Shown here in pieces: positions 35,235-44,463 of a DNA stretch of 64,000 nucleotides. Position numbers and translations under genes: made by a program. The stretch is taken from contig NZ_FRAP01000005.1 of NCBI RefSeq assembly GCF_900142365.1, positions 62,001 through 126,000 on the forward strand. The letters are read 5' to 3'. The notes beneath the pieces are model-generated. The model worked only from the letters and a program-made list of their open reading frames with translations. It was not told where the DNA came from and did no database searches. The stretch comes from Pseudonocardia thermophila (GTDB lineage: Bacteria > Actinomycetota > Actinomycetes > Mycobacteriales > Pseudonocardiaceae). Each line of letters opens with the position of its first letter. Within the stretch, counting starts at the first letter, position 1.

Positions 35235-36710
35235 ATGCCCGACCCGACCGGAGCCGACCCCACCACCGGGGAGTCCGACCGGCCGGCCGCCGTCATCGTC
35301 CTCGCCGCCGGTGAGGGCACGCGCATGCGTTCGGCCACGCCGAAGGTGCTGCACCGGATCGCCGGCCGCAGCCTGCTCGGGCACATCGTCCACACGGTGG
35401 CCGGGCTGCGCCCCGAGCACCTGGTTGTGGTCGTCGGCCACGGTGCCGACCAGGTCCGCGCGGAGATCGACGCGCTCGTGGCCGAGCTGGGCCGTCCCGT
35501 CACTGTCGCGGTGCAGGAGAAGCGGCTGGGCACCGGGCACGCGGTCGGCTGCGGGCTCGAGGCGCTGCCCGCCGGTCTCGCCGGCCCGGTCGTGGTGACC
35601 TACGGCGACACGCCGCTGCTCGGCGCCGCCACGCTGCGCACGCTCGTCGGCGACGACGCGCCGGTCTCGGTGCTCACCACCGAACTGGCCGACCCCACCG
35701 GGTACGGCCGGATCGTGCGCGCTGCCGACGGCTCGGTCGCCGCGATCGTCGAGCAGGCCGACGCCACGCCGGAGCAGCTGGCGATCACCGAGGTCAACGC
35801 CGGGGTCTACGCCTTCGACGCCGCGTTCCTGCGCTCCGGGCTGGAGCGGCTGGACACCGCGAACGCGCAGGGCGAGCTCTACCTCACCGACCTGGTCGGG
35901 ATCACCGCCGCGGACGGCCGCCCGGCCCGTGGGGTGCGCTGCGCCGACGACTGGGAGGTCCGCGGCATCAACGACCGCGTCCAGCTCGCGGAGCTGCGCG
36001 CCGAGCTCAACCGCCGGCTGCTCGTGGGCTGGATGCGGGCCGGGGTCACCGTCGTCGATCCCGCGACGACGTGGGTGGACGTCCAGGTGGAGCTGGGGCA
36101 GGACGTGGTGCTGCACCCCGGCACCCAGCTGCACGGGGCCACCACGATCGCCGACGGCGCCGAGATCGGCCCGGACACCACGCTCACCGACTGCACCGTC
36201 GGCGAGGGCGCGACGGTGGTCCGCACCCACGGCACCGGCGCGGAGATCGGGCCGCGTGCGACCGTCGGCCCCTTCACCTACCTGCGCCCCGGAACCAAGC
36301 TCGGCGAACGCGGCAAGCTCGGCGCGTTCGTCGAGGCGAAGAACGCCGAGATCGGCACCGGCAGCAAGGTGCCGCACCTGACCTACGTCGGGGACGCCAC
36401 GATCGGCGAGTACTCCAACATCGGCGCGTCGTCGGTGTTCGTGAACTACGACGGCGTCAACAAGCACCGCAGCCGGATCGGCTCGCACGTGCGCACCGGA
36501 TCGGACAACACGTTCGTCGCCCCGGTCACGATCGGCGACGGCGCGTACACCGGGGCGGGCACGGTCGTCCGGGAGGACGTGCCCCCCGGCGCTCTGGCAG
36601 TGTCGGCGGGGCAACAACGCAACATCCTGGGTTGGGTGGAACGAAAACGGCCGGGAACCCCGGCCGCTGACGCGGCGCGCGCAGCGTCGTCGGTGGACGA
36701 GGAGAACTGA
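35235..36710 (+). CDS. glmU: bifunctional UDP-GlcNAc pyrophosphorylase / glucosamine-1-phosphate acetyltransferase
   Basis: A 491-residue GlmU making UDP-N-acetylglucosamine for peptidoglycan. The N-terminal uridyltransferase carries LAAGEGTRM (residues 23-31) and KVLH; the [15 protein letters not shown] region follows; the C-terminal left-handed beta-helix shows hexapeptide repeats ([22 protein letters not shown]), [33 protein letters not shown] and [24 protein letters not shown] 35235 follows GAGGGAG. prs starts 5 bp downstream, the same pairing as in mycobacteria (glmU-prsA). Confidence 0.97.
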   Translation: MPDPTGADPTTGESDRPAAVIVLAAGEGTRMRSATPKVLHRIAGRSLLGHIVHTVAGLRPEHLVVVVGHGADQVRAEIDALVAELGRPVTVAVQEKRLGTGHAVGCGLEALPAGLAGPVVVTYGDTPLLGAATLRTLVGDDAPVSVLTTELADPTGYGRIVRAADGSVAAIVEQADATPEQLAITEVNAGVYAFDAAFLRSGLERLDTANAQGELYLTDLVGITAADGRPARGVRCADDWEVRGINDRVQLAELRAELNRRLLVGWMRAGVTVVDPATTWVDVQVELGQDVVLHPGTQLHGATTIADGAEIGPDTTLTDCTVGEGATVVRTHGTGAEIGPRATVGPFTYLRPGTKLGERGKLGAFVEAKNAEIGTGSKVPHLTYVGDATIGEYSNIGASSVFVNYDGVNKHRSRIGSHVRTGSDNTFVAPVTIGDGAYTGAGTVVREDVPPGALAVSAGQQRNILGWVERKRPGTPAADAARAASSVDEEN

Positions 36711-36715
36711 TCAGC

Positions 36716-37696
36716 GTGAGCTCGATGTCGGCGACCGCCAAGAAGAACCTCATGCTCTTCGGGGGTCGTGCGCACCCGGAGCTGGTCGAGCAGGTGGCCA
36801 AGCACCTCGACGTCACCGTGACCCCGCAGTCGGTCTACTCCTTCGCCAACGGCGAGATCTTCGTGCGGTTCGAGGAGTCGGTCCGCGGCTGCGACGCGTT
36901 CGTCGTGCAGTCGCACTCGGCGCCGATCAATGACCAGATCATGGAGCACCTGATCATGGTCGACGCGCTGAAGCGGGCCTCGGCGAAGCGGATCACGGTC
37001 GTCATGCCGTTCTGGGGCTACGCCCGCCAGGACAAGAAGCACCGCGGCCGCGAGCCGATCTCGGCGCGGCTCATCGCCGACATGTTCAAGGTCGCGGGTG
37101 CCGACCGGATCATGACCGTCGATCTGCACACGGCGCAGATCCAGGGCTTCTTCGACGGCCCGGTGGACCACCTGTTCGCGCTGCCGGTGCTCGCCGACTA
37201 CGTCAAGCGCACCTACGCCGACGCCGATCTCGCCGTCGTGTCCCCGGACTCGGGGCGCGTGCGGCTGGCGGAGCGCTGGGCCGACACGCTCGGCGGCACC
37301 CCGCTGGCGTTCATCCACAAGACGCGTGATCCGCGTAAGCCGAACGAGGCGGTGGCCAACCGGGTCGTCGGCGAGATCCAGGGCCGCACCTGCGTCGTGA
37401 TCGACGACATGATCGACACCGGCGGCACGGTGGTGAAGACCGTTGAGGCACTGCTCGCCGAGGGCGCCGCCGACGTGATCGTGGCGGCGACGCACGGCGT
37501 GCTCTCCGGCCCGGCGCCCGAGCGGCTGGCCAACTGCGGCGCGCGCGAGGTGATCTTCACCGACACCCTGCCGATCCCGCAGGAGAAGCGCTTCCCCAAG
37601 ATGACGGTGCTCTCGATCGCGCCGCTGCTGGCCCGCGCCATCCACGAGGTCTTCGACGACGGCTCGGTGACCAGCCTGTTCGACGGAAACGCCTGA
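36716..37696 (+). CDS. prs: ribose-phosphate pyrophosphokinase
   Basis: A 326-residue PRPP synthetase that transfers pyrophosphate from ATP to ribose 5-phosphate. Seen: FANGEIFVRFEESVRG, GYARQDKKHRGREPISARL (ATP site), TVDLHTAQIQGFF (divalent metal), VVSPDSGRV and the PRPP-binding signature VVIDDMIDTGGTVV. GTG 36716 lies just after glmU, with GGAG inside the end of glmU, so the two are one operon. Its stop TGA and the opposing methyltransferase stop share the 12-bp palindrome GCCTGATCAGGC. Confidence 0.97.
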   Translation: MSSMSATAKKNLMLFGGRAHPELVEQVAKHLDVTVTPQSVYSFANGEIFVRFEESVRGCDAFVVQSHSAPINDQIMEHLIMVDALKRASAKRITVVMPFWGYARQDKKHRGREPISARLIADMFKVAGADRIMTVDLHTAQIQGFFDGPVDHLFALPVLADYVKRTYADADLAVVSPDSGRVRLAERWADTLGGTPLAFIHKTRDPRKPNEAVANRVVGEIQGRTCVVIDDMIDTGGTVVKTVEALLAEGAADVIVAATHGVLSGPAPERLANCGAREVIFTDTLPIPQEKRFPKMTVLSIAPLLARAIHEVFDDGSVTSLFDGNA

Positions 37697-38479
37697 TCAG
37701 GCCGGTAGCACCGCGGTGACGGCCACCGCGTCGTAGCGCATCGCGAACTCCCCGCCCACGGCGTCGACGGCCGCGCCGAGCTCGTCGAGGAGCACGGCCA
37801 GCCGGTCGGGCGGGAGCAGGTTGTGGCCGCCGTGCGTGGGCACGAGATCGAGCCAGGTGGCGCGGGTGTAGCGGACCTCGTGGTGCGCCCGCCAGCGCTC
37901 GGGTTCGCCGAACCCGGCCGCCCGCATCCCGTCCTCGACGGGACCGAGCCCGGCCTCGTACTGGGCGAGTGCGGTCGCGCCGGGGGGCAGGGCGGGCAGC
38001 TCGGGGGCGAGCCGCGCGTAGATCGCGGCGACGGCGTCGGCCAGCTCGTCCGGCGGCCGGCCGACGTTCCAGAACACCGCGATCCGCCCGCCCGGGCGCA
38101 GCACCCGCGCGGCCGCGGCGGCTCCGCGGGCGGGATCCACCCAGTGCCAGGTCTGGCCCGCGACGACGACGTCGAACGTGCGGCCCGCCGGGTCCCAGTC
38201 CTCGAACCTCGCCACCTCGGCGGAGATGCCGTGCCGCCGAGCGACCGCGAGCATCCGCTCGTCGGGATCGACGCCGAGCACCCGGCACCCGGCGGCGACG
38301 AACTGGCGGGCGGCGATGCCGGTGCCGCAGCCGACGTCCAGCACGTCCGGGCCGGGGCTCGCGGCGGCGATCCGCTCGACGAGCTCGTGCGGGTAGGCGG
38401 GGCGGGTGCGGTCGTAGCGCTCGGGGTCGATCCCGAAGGACTCGGCGACGGCGCGGTGCGCATGGGCCGGAGTGGGCAT
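37697..38479 (-). CDS. class I SAM-dependent methyltransferase
   Basis: A 260-residue Rossmann-fold methyltransferase with motif I VLDVGCGTGIAARQF, acidic GVDPDERML, VVAGQTWHWVDP and LRPGGRIAVFWN. Substrate unknown; small-molecule or quinone-type methylation is typical. ATG 38479 lies exactly 6 nt after a TACAGT box and inside the first of two perfect operators shared with the divergent TetR gene, so it is probably a leaderless gene controlled by that repressor. Convergent with prs at its 3' end. Confidence 0.88.
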   Translation of the reverse strand: MPTPAHAHRAVAESFGIDPERYDRTRPAYPHELVERIAAASPGPDVLDVGCGTGIAARQFVAAGCRVLGVDPDERMLAVARRHGISAEVARFEDWDPAGRTFDVVVAGQTWHWVDPARGAAAAARVLRPGGRIAVFWNVGRPPDELADAVAAIYARLAPELPALPPGATALAQYEAGLGPVEDGMRAAGFGEPERWRAHHEVRYTRATWLDLVPTHGGHNLLPPDRLAVLLDELGAAVDAVGGEFAMRYDAVAVTAVLPA

Positions 38480-38488
38480 TCGCCCACT
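38471..38488. promoter_or_regulatory. TetR operator 1
   Basis: A perfect 7-4-7 palindrome AGTGGGCATTCGCCCACT. It covers the methyltransferase ATG (38477-38479) and part of its -10 box. Centre-to-centre distance to the second copy is 20 bp. Confidence 0.75.
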
Positions 38489-38491
38489 GTA
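38486..38491 (-). promoter_or_regulatory. -10 box of the methyltransferase gene
   Basis: Minus strand TACAGT-GGGCGA-ATG: a TANNNT hexamer 6 nt before the start codon, lying at the junction of the two operators. Predicts a leaderless transcript that repressor binding would block. Confidence 0.55.
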
Positions 38492-38508
38492 GTGGGCAAG
38501 CGCCCACT
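38491..38508. promoter_or_regulatory. TetR operator 2
   Basis: A second perfect palindrome AGTGGGCAAGCGCCCACT with the same 7-bp arms and a different 4-bp centre. It overlaps the expected -35 region of the rightward TetR gene. Confidence 0.75.
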
Positions 38509-38519
38509 CGGCCCGCCGT

Positions 38520-38525
38520 TATCGT
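38520..38525 (+). promoter_or_regulatory. -10 box of the TetR gene
   Basis: TATCGT-GGGGCC-GTG: TANNNT hexamer 6 nt before the GTG start of the TetR gene, predicting a leaderless, autoregulated transcript. Confidence 0.5.
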
Positions 38526-38531
38526 GGGGCC

Positions 38532-39137
38532 GTGCCGACCGGGGTGAGCCTGCGCGACGCGCGGGCGCAGCTGCTCGCCGCCGCCGAGCGGGTGCTGCGG
38601 CGCGGCCCGGGCGCGCTCACCACCCGGGCGATCACCGCCGAGGCCGGCTGCGCCAAGGGGGTGCTGCACCGACACTTCACCGACCTCGACGACCTGCTCG
38701 TCGCGCTCGTGCGCGAGCACGTCGACCGGCTCGGCGAGCAGTCCGCCCGGCTGCGCGCCGCCGCGGGCCGCGACCCGGTGGTGCCCGCGGTCGCCGCCGC
38801 GCTCACCGAGTTCTTCGGTCCGGTCGCGCTCTCCGTCGTCGGGTTGATCATCGCCCGGGACGGGCTGCGGGCCCGGCTGCGCGCGGTCACTCCGACCGGG
38901 GTCCCGCTGCTGACGGAGGGCGCGGCGATGCTCGCCGGCCATCTCGCCGCCGAGCGCGAGCACGGGCGCATCGATCCCGCTGCCGACGTCGACGTGCTCG
39001 CGGCGACGCTGATCGGCACCGTGCACCTCGCGTTCGCCGGGCGGGACGGCGAACCGCCGCCGGCCGCGGAGGTCGAGCGGCTGGTGGCGGGGGTGCTCAG
39101 CCGCGTGCTCGTCGATCCCCGCACCGCTTCTCCGTAG
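38532..39137 (+). CDS. TetR/AcrR family transcriptional regulator
   Basis: A 201-residue TetR regulator with the N-terminal helix-turn-helix (LLAAAERVLRRGPGALTTRAITAEAGCAKGVLHRHFTDLDDLLVAL) and an all-helical ligand-binding C-terminus. GTG 38532 is immediately preceded by a TATCGT box at leaderless distance. Two perfect 18-bp operators occupy the 52-bp gap to the divergent methyltransferase, so it most likely represses both itself and that gene. Ligand unknown. Confidence 0.92.
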   Translation: MPTGVSLRDARAQLLAAAERVLRRGPGALTTRAITAEAGCAKGVLHRHFTDLDDLLVALVREHVDRLGEQSARLRAAAGRDPVVPAVAAALTEFFGPVALSVVGLIIARDGLRARLRAVTPTGVPLLTEGAAMLAGHLAAEREHGRIDPAADVDVLAATLIGTVHLAFAGRDGEPPPAAEVERLVAGVLSRVLVDPRTASP

Positions 39138-39193
39138 TGCATCTCCGTAGTTCCCCGCTGGGGCCCACCGCACCGGTCGAGCAGGGTCGAGGC

Positions 39194-39388
39194 ATGCGCT
39201 CCGCCCCCTACGACCACGGCCACAACGCCCTGCTGACGCTGTTCGCCGCCGGACCGGCCCTCGCCGTGCTGGTCCCCCGGCTCGGCGCCGTCGCGCTGCT
39301 CGCCGGGTTCCCCGCGGTGCTGCTGCTCGCGCTGGCGATGGAGGCGGTGGGCCGGCGGCGCGACCCGCAGCGGCGCCGGGCGAGTTGA
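39194..39388 (+). CDS. small membrane protein
   Basis: A 64-residue protein with two hydrophobic stretches ([18 protein letters not shown] and [21 protein letters not shown]) and a basic C-terminus ([12 protein letters not shown]), consistent with two membrane spans and an inside C-terminus. ATG 39194 has a weak AGGG upstream. It sits between the TetR gene and the leader of rplY. I do not recognise a family; the composition supports a real membrane protein. Confidence 0.55.
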   Translation: MRSAPYDHGHNALLTLFAAGPALAVLVPRLGAVALLAGFPAVLLLALAMEAVGRRRDPQRRRAS

Positions 39389-39549
39389 CTCCCCTGCGAT
39401 CGGTCGCGGATCGGTCCCGTAGACTGGACAGCAGTTCCGCGGCGAGGGCGGGCGGCACCTCCGAGCCCGCCGTGATCGACGTGAGGCCAGCTCCACGGTC
39501 CTCGTCGCGTGTGCAGGCATCCACCGGAGAGAGACCGAGGAGATCCCCC

Positions 39550-40158
39550 GTGTCCGAGGCACGCATCGTCGCCGAGACCCGCACGGAGTTCGGCAAGGGC
39601 GCCGCCCGCCGCACCCGCCGTGCGGGCAAGATCCCCGCCGTCCTGTACGGCCACGGCACCGACCCGCAGCACCTCTCGCTGCCCTCGATCGAGTTCGCCC
39701 GCATCGTGCGCGAGCACGGCCGCAACGCGGTCGTCACCCTCGACATCGAGGGCAAGTCGCAGCTCGCGCTCACCAAGACCGTCACGGTGCACCCGGTGCG
39801 CCCGTACATCGAGCACGTCGACCTGCTCGTCATCCAGCGCGGCGAGAAGGTCGAGGTCCAGGTCCCGGTCGTCGTCACCGGCGACCCCGCGCCCGGCGCG
39901 CTCGTCACGCAGGAGCTGAACCTGCTCGACCTGGAGGCCGACGTCTCGGCGATCCCCGAGCAGATCGAGGTCTCCGTCGAGGACGTGCCCGCGGGCACCC
40001 AGATCACCGCGGGCCAGCTGACCCTGCCCGAGGGCACCACCCTCAAGACCGACCCCGAGCAGCTGGTCGTCAACGTGGTCGGCGCGACGACCGCGGACGT
40101 CGGGGACGAGGGCGCGGGCGAGGAAGCGGGCGAGGCCGAGTCCGGCTCCTCCGAGTGA
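39550..40158 (+). CDS. rplY: 50S ribosomal protein L25/general stress protein Ctc
   Basis: A 202-residue Ctc-type L25 with the N-terminal 5S rRNA-binding domain ([27 protein letters not shown]) and the C-terminal TL5/CTC domain ([45 protein letters not shown]), ending in an acidic tail. GTG 39550 follows GAGGAGA. A TAGACT box at 39420-39425 suggests a leader of about 119 nt. It forms an operon with pth 11 bp downstream, as in M. tuberculosis (rplY-pth). Confidence 0.96.
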   Translation: MSEARIVAETRTEFGKGAARRTRRAGKIPAVLYGHGTDPQHLSLPSIEFARIVREHGRNAVVTLDIEGKSQLALTKTVTVHPVRPYIEHVDLLVIQRGEKVEVQVPVVVTGDPAPGALVTQELNLLDLEADVSAIPEQIEVSVEDVPAGTQITAGQLTLPEGTTLKTDPEQLVVNVVGATTADVGDEGAGEEAGEAESGSSE

Positions 40159-40169
40159 GGCGCTGAGCG

Positions 40170-40763
40170 GTGAGTTCCCCGTCGGGCCCGGCGCTCGTGG
40201 TCGGGCTCGGCAACCCCGGCCCGGCCTACGCGGACACCCGCCACAACATCGGCTTCCGGGTGGTCGAGCTCCTCGCCTCCCGGGCTGGTGGCGGCCGGTT
40301 CAGCCGCCACCGCAAGGCCAACGCCGACGTGCTCGAGGGGCGGCTCGGCGAGCGCCGCGTGGTGCTCGCCAAGCCGCGCTCGTACATGAACCTGTCCGGC
40401 GGACCCGTCGTCGGGCTGCTGAAGTACTACTCGGTGCCGGTCGATGACCTCGTCGTCGTGCACGACGATCTCGATCTCGGCTTCGGGGTCGTGCGGCTCA
40501 AGCGCGGCGGCGGCGAAGGCGGGCACAACGGGCTGCGCTCCATCAGCGCGTCCGTGGGCTCCAAGGACTACCTGCGCGTGCGGTTCGGCATCGGCCGCCC
40601 GCCCGGCCGGCAGGACCCGGCCGACTTCGTGCTGAAGCGCTTCTCCGCGGTGGAGGCCAAGGAGCTGGACCTCGCCGTCGACCTGGCGGCCGACGCCACC
40701 GAGGCGCTGCTCGCCGAGGGCCTGGAGGCCGCCCAGAACCGCTTCCACGCGCTCACCGGGTAG
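40170..40763 (+). CDS. pth: peptidyl-tRNA hydrolase
   Basis: A 197-residue Pth that recycles peptidyl-tRNA released from stalled ribosomes. Motifs: [21 protein letters not shown] with catalytic His25, [32 protein letters not shown] and GHNGLRSI, then the ADFVLKRFS tail. GTG 40170 begins 11 bp after rplY. Length is normal for the bacterial family. Followed by a DUF6069 membrane protein gene. Confidence 0.97.
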   Translation: MSSPSGPALVVGLGNPGPAYADTRHNIGFRVVELLASRAGGGRFSRHRKANADVLEGRLGERRVVLAKPRSYMNLSGGPVVGLLKYYSVPVDDLVVVHDDLDLGFGVVRLKRGGGEGGHNGLRSISASVGSKDYLRVRFGIGRPPGRQDPADFVLKRFSAVEAKELDLAVDLAADATEALLAEGLEAAQNRFHALTG

Positions 40764-40830
40764 CAACTCCCCAGAACGTGTACCGCCGCGTCGCTAGGCC
40801 GTTCCGGGGGATTGCCCGGAGAATGGGCCG

Positions 40831-41361
40831 GTGGCCGGCTACGACGACCAGACCAAGCGCATCGGTGACGGCGGATGGCCCCCGGCGGGCCGCCCGGCTT
40901 CCACACCGCAGATCAACGTGGCCAGACTCTGGTCGGGCGGCGTGGCGACCGCGGTCGTCGCCGCACTGATCGGGCTGGTCGGCCTGCTGATCGTGCGGGT
41001 GCTGCTGCAGACCGTGCCCGGTGCCGCCAACGCCGCCGAGTTCAACGACTCGGGCGCGATCTTCATCTGCTCGACCGCCGCGGTGGCCGCGCTCGTCGCC
41101 ACCGGGCTGGTGCACCTGCTGCTGGGCACGCCGCGTCCGCTGGCCTACTTCGGCTGGATCGTCGGCCTGCTCACCGCGATCGCGGTGGTCGTGCCGTTCC
41201 TGTCCAGCCGGCAGATCCTGACCTCGGTCGCGCTCGCCGTGATCCACCTGGTCATCGGGATCGCCATCGGCAGCCTCGTGACCGGTGCGGCCGCGGCGGC
41301 GACGCGGCGTCCGCCGGTCCGGTCCGGCTACGACCAGGGCTGGGACGACCGCCGCTACTGA
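40831..41361 (+). CDS. DUF6069-like membrane protein
   Basis: A 176-residue protein with a polar N-terminus and four hydrophobic segments (about residues 38-60, 77-98, 103-124, 131-153), ending in a tyrosine/arginine-rich cytoplasmic tail. The arrangement (LWSGGVATAVVAALIGLVGLLIVRVLL ... FGWIVGLLTAIAVVVPF) fits the actinobacterial DUF6069 family of unknown function. GTG 40831 is used; GAGAAT stands 6 nt upstream, so initiation may be leaderless. Convergent with the acyl-AMP ligase, with a hairpin between. Confidence 0.8.
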   Translation: MAGYDDQTKRIGDGGWPPAGRPASTPQINVARLWSGGVATAVVAALIGLVGLLIVRVLLQTVPGAANAAEFNDSGAIFICSTAAVAALVATGLVHLLLGTPRPLAYFGWIVGLLTAIAVVVPFLSSRQILTSVALAVIHLVIGIAIGSLVTGAAAAATRRPPVRSGYDQGWDDRRY

Positions 41362-41385
41362 CGTCCGTCCCCGGCCACCGGCCGC

Positions 41386-41403
41386 AGCCGGGACCGCCCG
41401 GCT
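41386..41403. terminator. terminator-like hairpin between DUF6069 and ligase genes
   Basis: AGCCGGG-ACCG-CCCGGCT: perfect 7-bp stem with a 4-nt loop, placed between two convergent stop codons (41361 and 41403). Confidence 0.6.
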
Positions 41404-43055
41404 CAGCTCCGGTTCGCGATCAGCTCGCGGGTGGCCGCGCGGCGCAGCTTGCCGGACGGCGTCTTCGGCAGGCTGCCCGGCCCGAGCACCACGACCTCGG
41501 CGGGCCGCACCCCGACCGCCGACACCACCCGGCTCGTGACGTCCTTGCGGATCGCGGCCTCGGCCTCGGCGTCACCGGCCCTGCGGGACTCGACGACCAC
41601 GGCGAACGACTCGCGGTGCCGGTCCTCGCCCGCCGAGAGCCGCACGGCGACCGCGTTGCCGGCGCGCACGTCGGCGGCCTGGCCCGCGGCGCGCTCGATG
41701 TCGGTGGGGTAGATGTTGCGCCCACCCATGATGATCACGTCCTTGCGCCGGCCGCACACCACGACCTGCCCGTCGACGAGGTAGCCCTCGTCGCCGGTGT
41801 CGAACCAGCCCTCGGCGTCCTGGGTGGCCACGGGTCCGTCGACGGTGAGGTAGCCCGGGGTGACCGACGAGCCGCGCAGCTGCAGAACCCCGACCTCCCG
41901 CTCGCCGAGCACCCGCCCGTCGTCGCCGACCACCCGCACCTCGATGCCCGGCAGCGGCGGCCCCAGCTTCGGGAAGGCGCGACCCGTCCCGGGGACCGCG
42001 CGCCGGTGCGCCTCCAGCTGCTCGGCGTCGATCTCGTCGACCGCCAGCCCGGTCTCGACCGGCGCGAACGACACACCCAGCGCCGTCTCCGCCATCCCGT
42101 ACGCGGCCAGCACAGCCTCGGGGCGCAGCCCGAACCGGGCCCCGGCCTCGACGAACGCCTGCACCGCCGCCGGGTCGATCGGCTCGGCCCCGTTGAGCGC
42201 GATGCGCAGGGTCGACAGGTCGAGCGGGCCCTCGGCGCGGGTCAGCTGCCGGGCCAGCACCGCGTAGGCGAAGTTCGGCGCGGCGGTGATCGTGCCGCCG
42301 TACTTCGAGATCAGCTCGGCCCACAGCAGCGGTCGGCCCAGGAAGTCCGCAGGGGTGACGGTGACCAGCTCCAGCGCCTTCACCATCGGGACGGTCATGA
42401 ACCCGACCATGCCCATGTCGTGGAACAGCGGCAGCCACGACACCATCCGGTCCCGCTCGACGTCGAGGCGGGACACCTCGGCCATCGCGGTGATGTTCGA
42501 GTACAGGTTGCCGTGCGTGATCCGCACGGCCTTCGGCTCCGCGGTCGAGCCGGAGGTGAGCTGCAGCAGCGCGGTGTCGTCCTCGTCGGCTGCGGCCGCG
42601 TCCGGGGTGATCGAACCGGCGCCGGACAGCGAGTCGATCGTGCGGTAGGCGATGCTGTGCTCCTCCAGCACCGGCGCCAGCGCGTCGAACGGCGGGCCGA
42701 GCAGCACCAGCTGCGCGTCGATCATCTTCAGCACCGACACGGTGTCCTCGGCCCAGGCCGCCAGGTCGGTGCGCGGGGTGGGCTGGTGCAGCATCGTCAC
42801 GCTGCCACCGGAGAGCCACACCGCCTGGGCGGCCGGGGCGATGGCCGCCGGCTCCCCGGCGAGCACCCCGACGGCGGAGCCGCGGGTGATCCCGGGCCGG
42901 TCGGCGGTGCCGGCCTGCAGCGCGGCGGCCATCTCGCGCGCCGTGGCGTGCACCTCTGCCCAAGTACGACGAACGGGCGCCTTGGGCTCTCCCGTGGTCA
43001 TGCCGCGGTCCGTGCAGGCCGCGGCGGTGAGCAACATGTCGAGGAACCGGGACAT
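41403..43055 (-). CDS. fatty acyl-AMP ligase-like acyl-CoA synthetase
   Basis: A 550-residue adenylate-forming enzyme. Core motifs: A3 LLQLTSGSTAEPKAV, A4 SWLPLFHDMGMVGFMT, A5 LAAYGMAETALG, A7 WFDTGDEGYLV, A8 GRRKDVIIMGGRNIYPTDIE and the catalytic-Lys motif LPKTPSGKLRR. The HDMG sequence and its position next to pth match the M. tuberculosis pks16 (Rv1013) neighbourhood, a FAAL/acyl-CoA-synthetase-like protein, suggesting activation of fatty acids for lipid assembly. ATG 43055 stands 6 nt after TAGGCT, so it is probably leaderless. Divergent from the M20 peptidase. Confidence 0.9.
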   Translation of the reverse strand: MSRFLDMLLTAAACTDRGMTTGEPKAPVRRTWAEVHATAREMAAALQAGTADRPGITRGSAVGVLAGEPAAIAPAAQAVWLSGGSVTMLHQPTPRTDLAAWAEDTVSVLKMIDAQLVLLGPPFDALAPVLEEHSIAYRTIDSLSGAGSITPDAAAADEDDTALLQLTSGSTAEPKAVRITHGNLYSNITAMAEVSRLDVERDRMVSWLPLFHDMGMVGFMTVPMVKALELVTVTPADFLGRPLLWAELISKYGGTITAAPNFAYAVLARQLTRAEGPLDLSTLRIALNGAEPIDPAAVQAFVEAGARFGLRPEAVLAAYGMAETALGVSFAPVETGLAVDEIDAEQLEAHRRAVPGTGRAFPKLGPPLPGIEVRVVGDDGRVLGEREVGVLQLRGSSVTPGYLTVDGPVATQDAEGWFDTGDEGYLVDGQVVVCGRRKDVIIMGGRNIYPTDIERAAGQAADVRAGNAVAVRLSAGEDRHRESFAVVVESRRAGDAEAEAAIRKDVTSRVVSAVGVRPAEVVVLGPGSLPKTPSGKLRRAATRELIANRS

Positions 43056-43061
43056 AAGGCG

Positions 43062-43067
43062 AGCCTA
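43062..43067 (-). promoter_or_regulatory. -10 box for leaderless acyl-AMP ligase gene
   Basis: Minus strand TAGGCT-CGCCTT-ATG: TANNNT hexamer 6 nt before the start codon. The divergent M20 gene has TAGCAT at 43088-43093, 8 nt before its GTG. Confidence 0.55.
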
Positions 43068-43101
43068 CGGCGGCGCAGGGCCGCGAGTAGCATCCGGCGG
43101 C

Positions 43102-44448
43102 GTGTCCCGTGACCTGCGCTCCGCCGTGTCCGCCACGATCCCGGGAGCGCGCGCCGACCTGGAACTGCTGGTGCGCATCCCCAGCATCTGGGCCGATCCG
43201 GCCCACGCCGAGGACACCCGCCGCAGCGCCGAGGCGGTCGCCGAGCTCGCCCGCGGCGCGGGGGCCGCCGATGTGTCCGTGGTCTCGGCCGAGGGCGGCG
43301 CCCCAGCGGTCGTCGCCCACTGGCCCGCGCCCGACGGTGCGCCGACCGTGCTGCTGTACGCGCACCACGACGTGCAGCCCACCGGCGGCGACGAGCTGTG
43401 GACCAGCCCACCGTTCGAGCCGACCGAGCGCAACGGCCGGCTCTACGGGCGCGGCGCCGCCGACGACAAGGCCGGCGTGATGACCCACATCGCCGCGCTG
43501 CGCGCGTTCGAGGGACGCCCCCCGGTGGGGGTCACCCTGTTCGTGGAGGGCGAGGAGGAGTCCGGCTCCCCCACCCTCACCGCGCTGCTGCACCAGCACC
43601 GCGAGGCGCTCGCCTCCGACGTGATCGTGATCGCCGACTCGTCGAACCCCTCGGTCGACGTCCCCGCGCTCACCACCCACCTGCGCGGTCTGGTCGACGT
43701 CGTCGTCGAGGTGTCGATGCTGGAGCGCCCGGCGCACTCCGGGGTGTTCGGCGGCCCGCTCGGCGACGCCCTCACCGCGCTCTGCCGCCTGCTCGCCACG
43801 CTGCACGACGAGTCCGGTGAGGTCGCGATCGAGGGGCTGGTGCGCGGCGAGGCCCCCGCGGACGTCCCCGACATGCAGGAGGAGCAGCTGCGCTCCGACG
43901 CGGCCGTCCTCGACGGCGTGAAGCTGCTCGGCGACGGCACGATCCAGGGCCGGCTGGTGCACAAACCCGCCGTCGCGGTGCTGGGGATCGACGCCCCGCG
44001 CGTCGCCGAGGCGTCGAACGTGCTGATCCCCCGGGCGCGCGCGTTCGTCAGCCTGCGGCTCGCCCCCGGTGACGACACGGCGAAGGCCCAACTCGCCCTC
44101 ACCCGCCACCTCGAGGCGAACGCGCCGTGGGGCGCGCACGTGAAGGTGACCCCGGGTGGCGGCGTCGCCGAGCCGTTCTCCATCGCGACGGTCGGCCATC
44201 CGTTCGACGTGGCCCGCTCGGCCTTCGCCGCCGCGTACGACCACGACGTCGTCGAGCACGGGATCGGCGGCTCGATCCCGTTCATCGCCGAGTTCGCCCG
44301 CGCGTTCCCCGGCGCGGCCGTGCTCGTCACGGGCGTGGGCGACCCGGCGAGCCGCTGGCACGGGATCGACGAGAGTCTGCACCTGGGGATGTTCGAGCGC
44401 GCGGTCCTGGCCGAGGCGCTGCTCCTGCAGGGCCTCGCCGAGGGCTGA
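43102..44448 (+). CDS. M20 family dipeptidase
   Basis: A 448-residue co-catalytic zinc peptidase of the M20/dipeptidase type. Metal and catalytic residues are visible in LLYAHHDVQPTG, YGRGAADDKAGVM, VEGEEESGSPT, VIADSSN and the C-terminal GIDESLHLGM; a dimerisation domain lies between (ERPAHSGVFGGPLGDAL). It hydrolyses dipeptides in the cytosol. GTG 43102 is used, with a TAGCAT box 8 nt upstream. The stop is followed by degenerate repeat-like sequence and a strong terminator. Confidence 0.92.
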   Translation: MSRDLRSAVSATIPGARADLELLVRIPSIWADPAHAEDTRRSAEAVAELARGAGAADVSVVSAEGGAPAVVAHWPAPDGAPTVLLYAHHDVQPTGGDELWTSPPFEPTERNGRLYGRGAADDKAGVMTHIAALRAFEGRPPVGVTLFVEGEEESGSPTLTALLHQHREALASDVIVIADSSNPSVDVPALTTHLRGLVDVVVEVSMLERPAHSGVFGGPLGDALTALCRLLATLHDESGEVAIEGLVRGEAPADVPDMQEEQLRSDAAVLDGVKLLGDGTIQGRLVHKPAVAVLGIDAPRVAEASNVLIPRARAFVSLRLAPGDDTAKAQLALTRHLEANAPWGAHVKVTPGGGVAEPFSIATVGHPFDVARSAFAAAYDHDVVEHGIGGSIPFIAEFARAFPGAAVLVTGVGDPASRWHGIDESLHLGMFERAVLAEALLLQGLAEG

Positions 44449-44463
44449 CCCGAAGCACGCAGG

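Noticed and set aside
39385..39425. TTGACT / TAGACT promoter pair for rplY
   Set aside because: Spacing is 29 bp, too long for one promoter; only the TAGACT -10 was kept as a remark.
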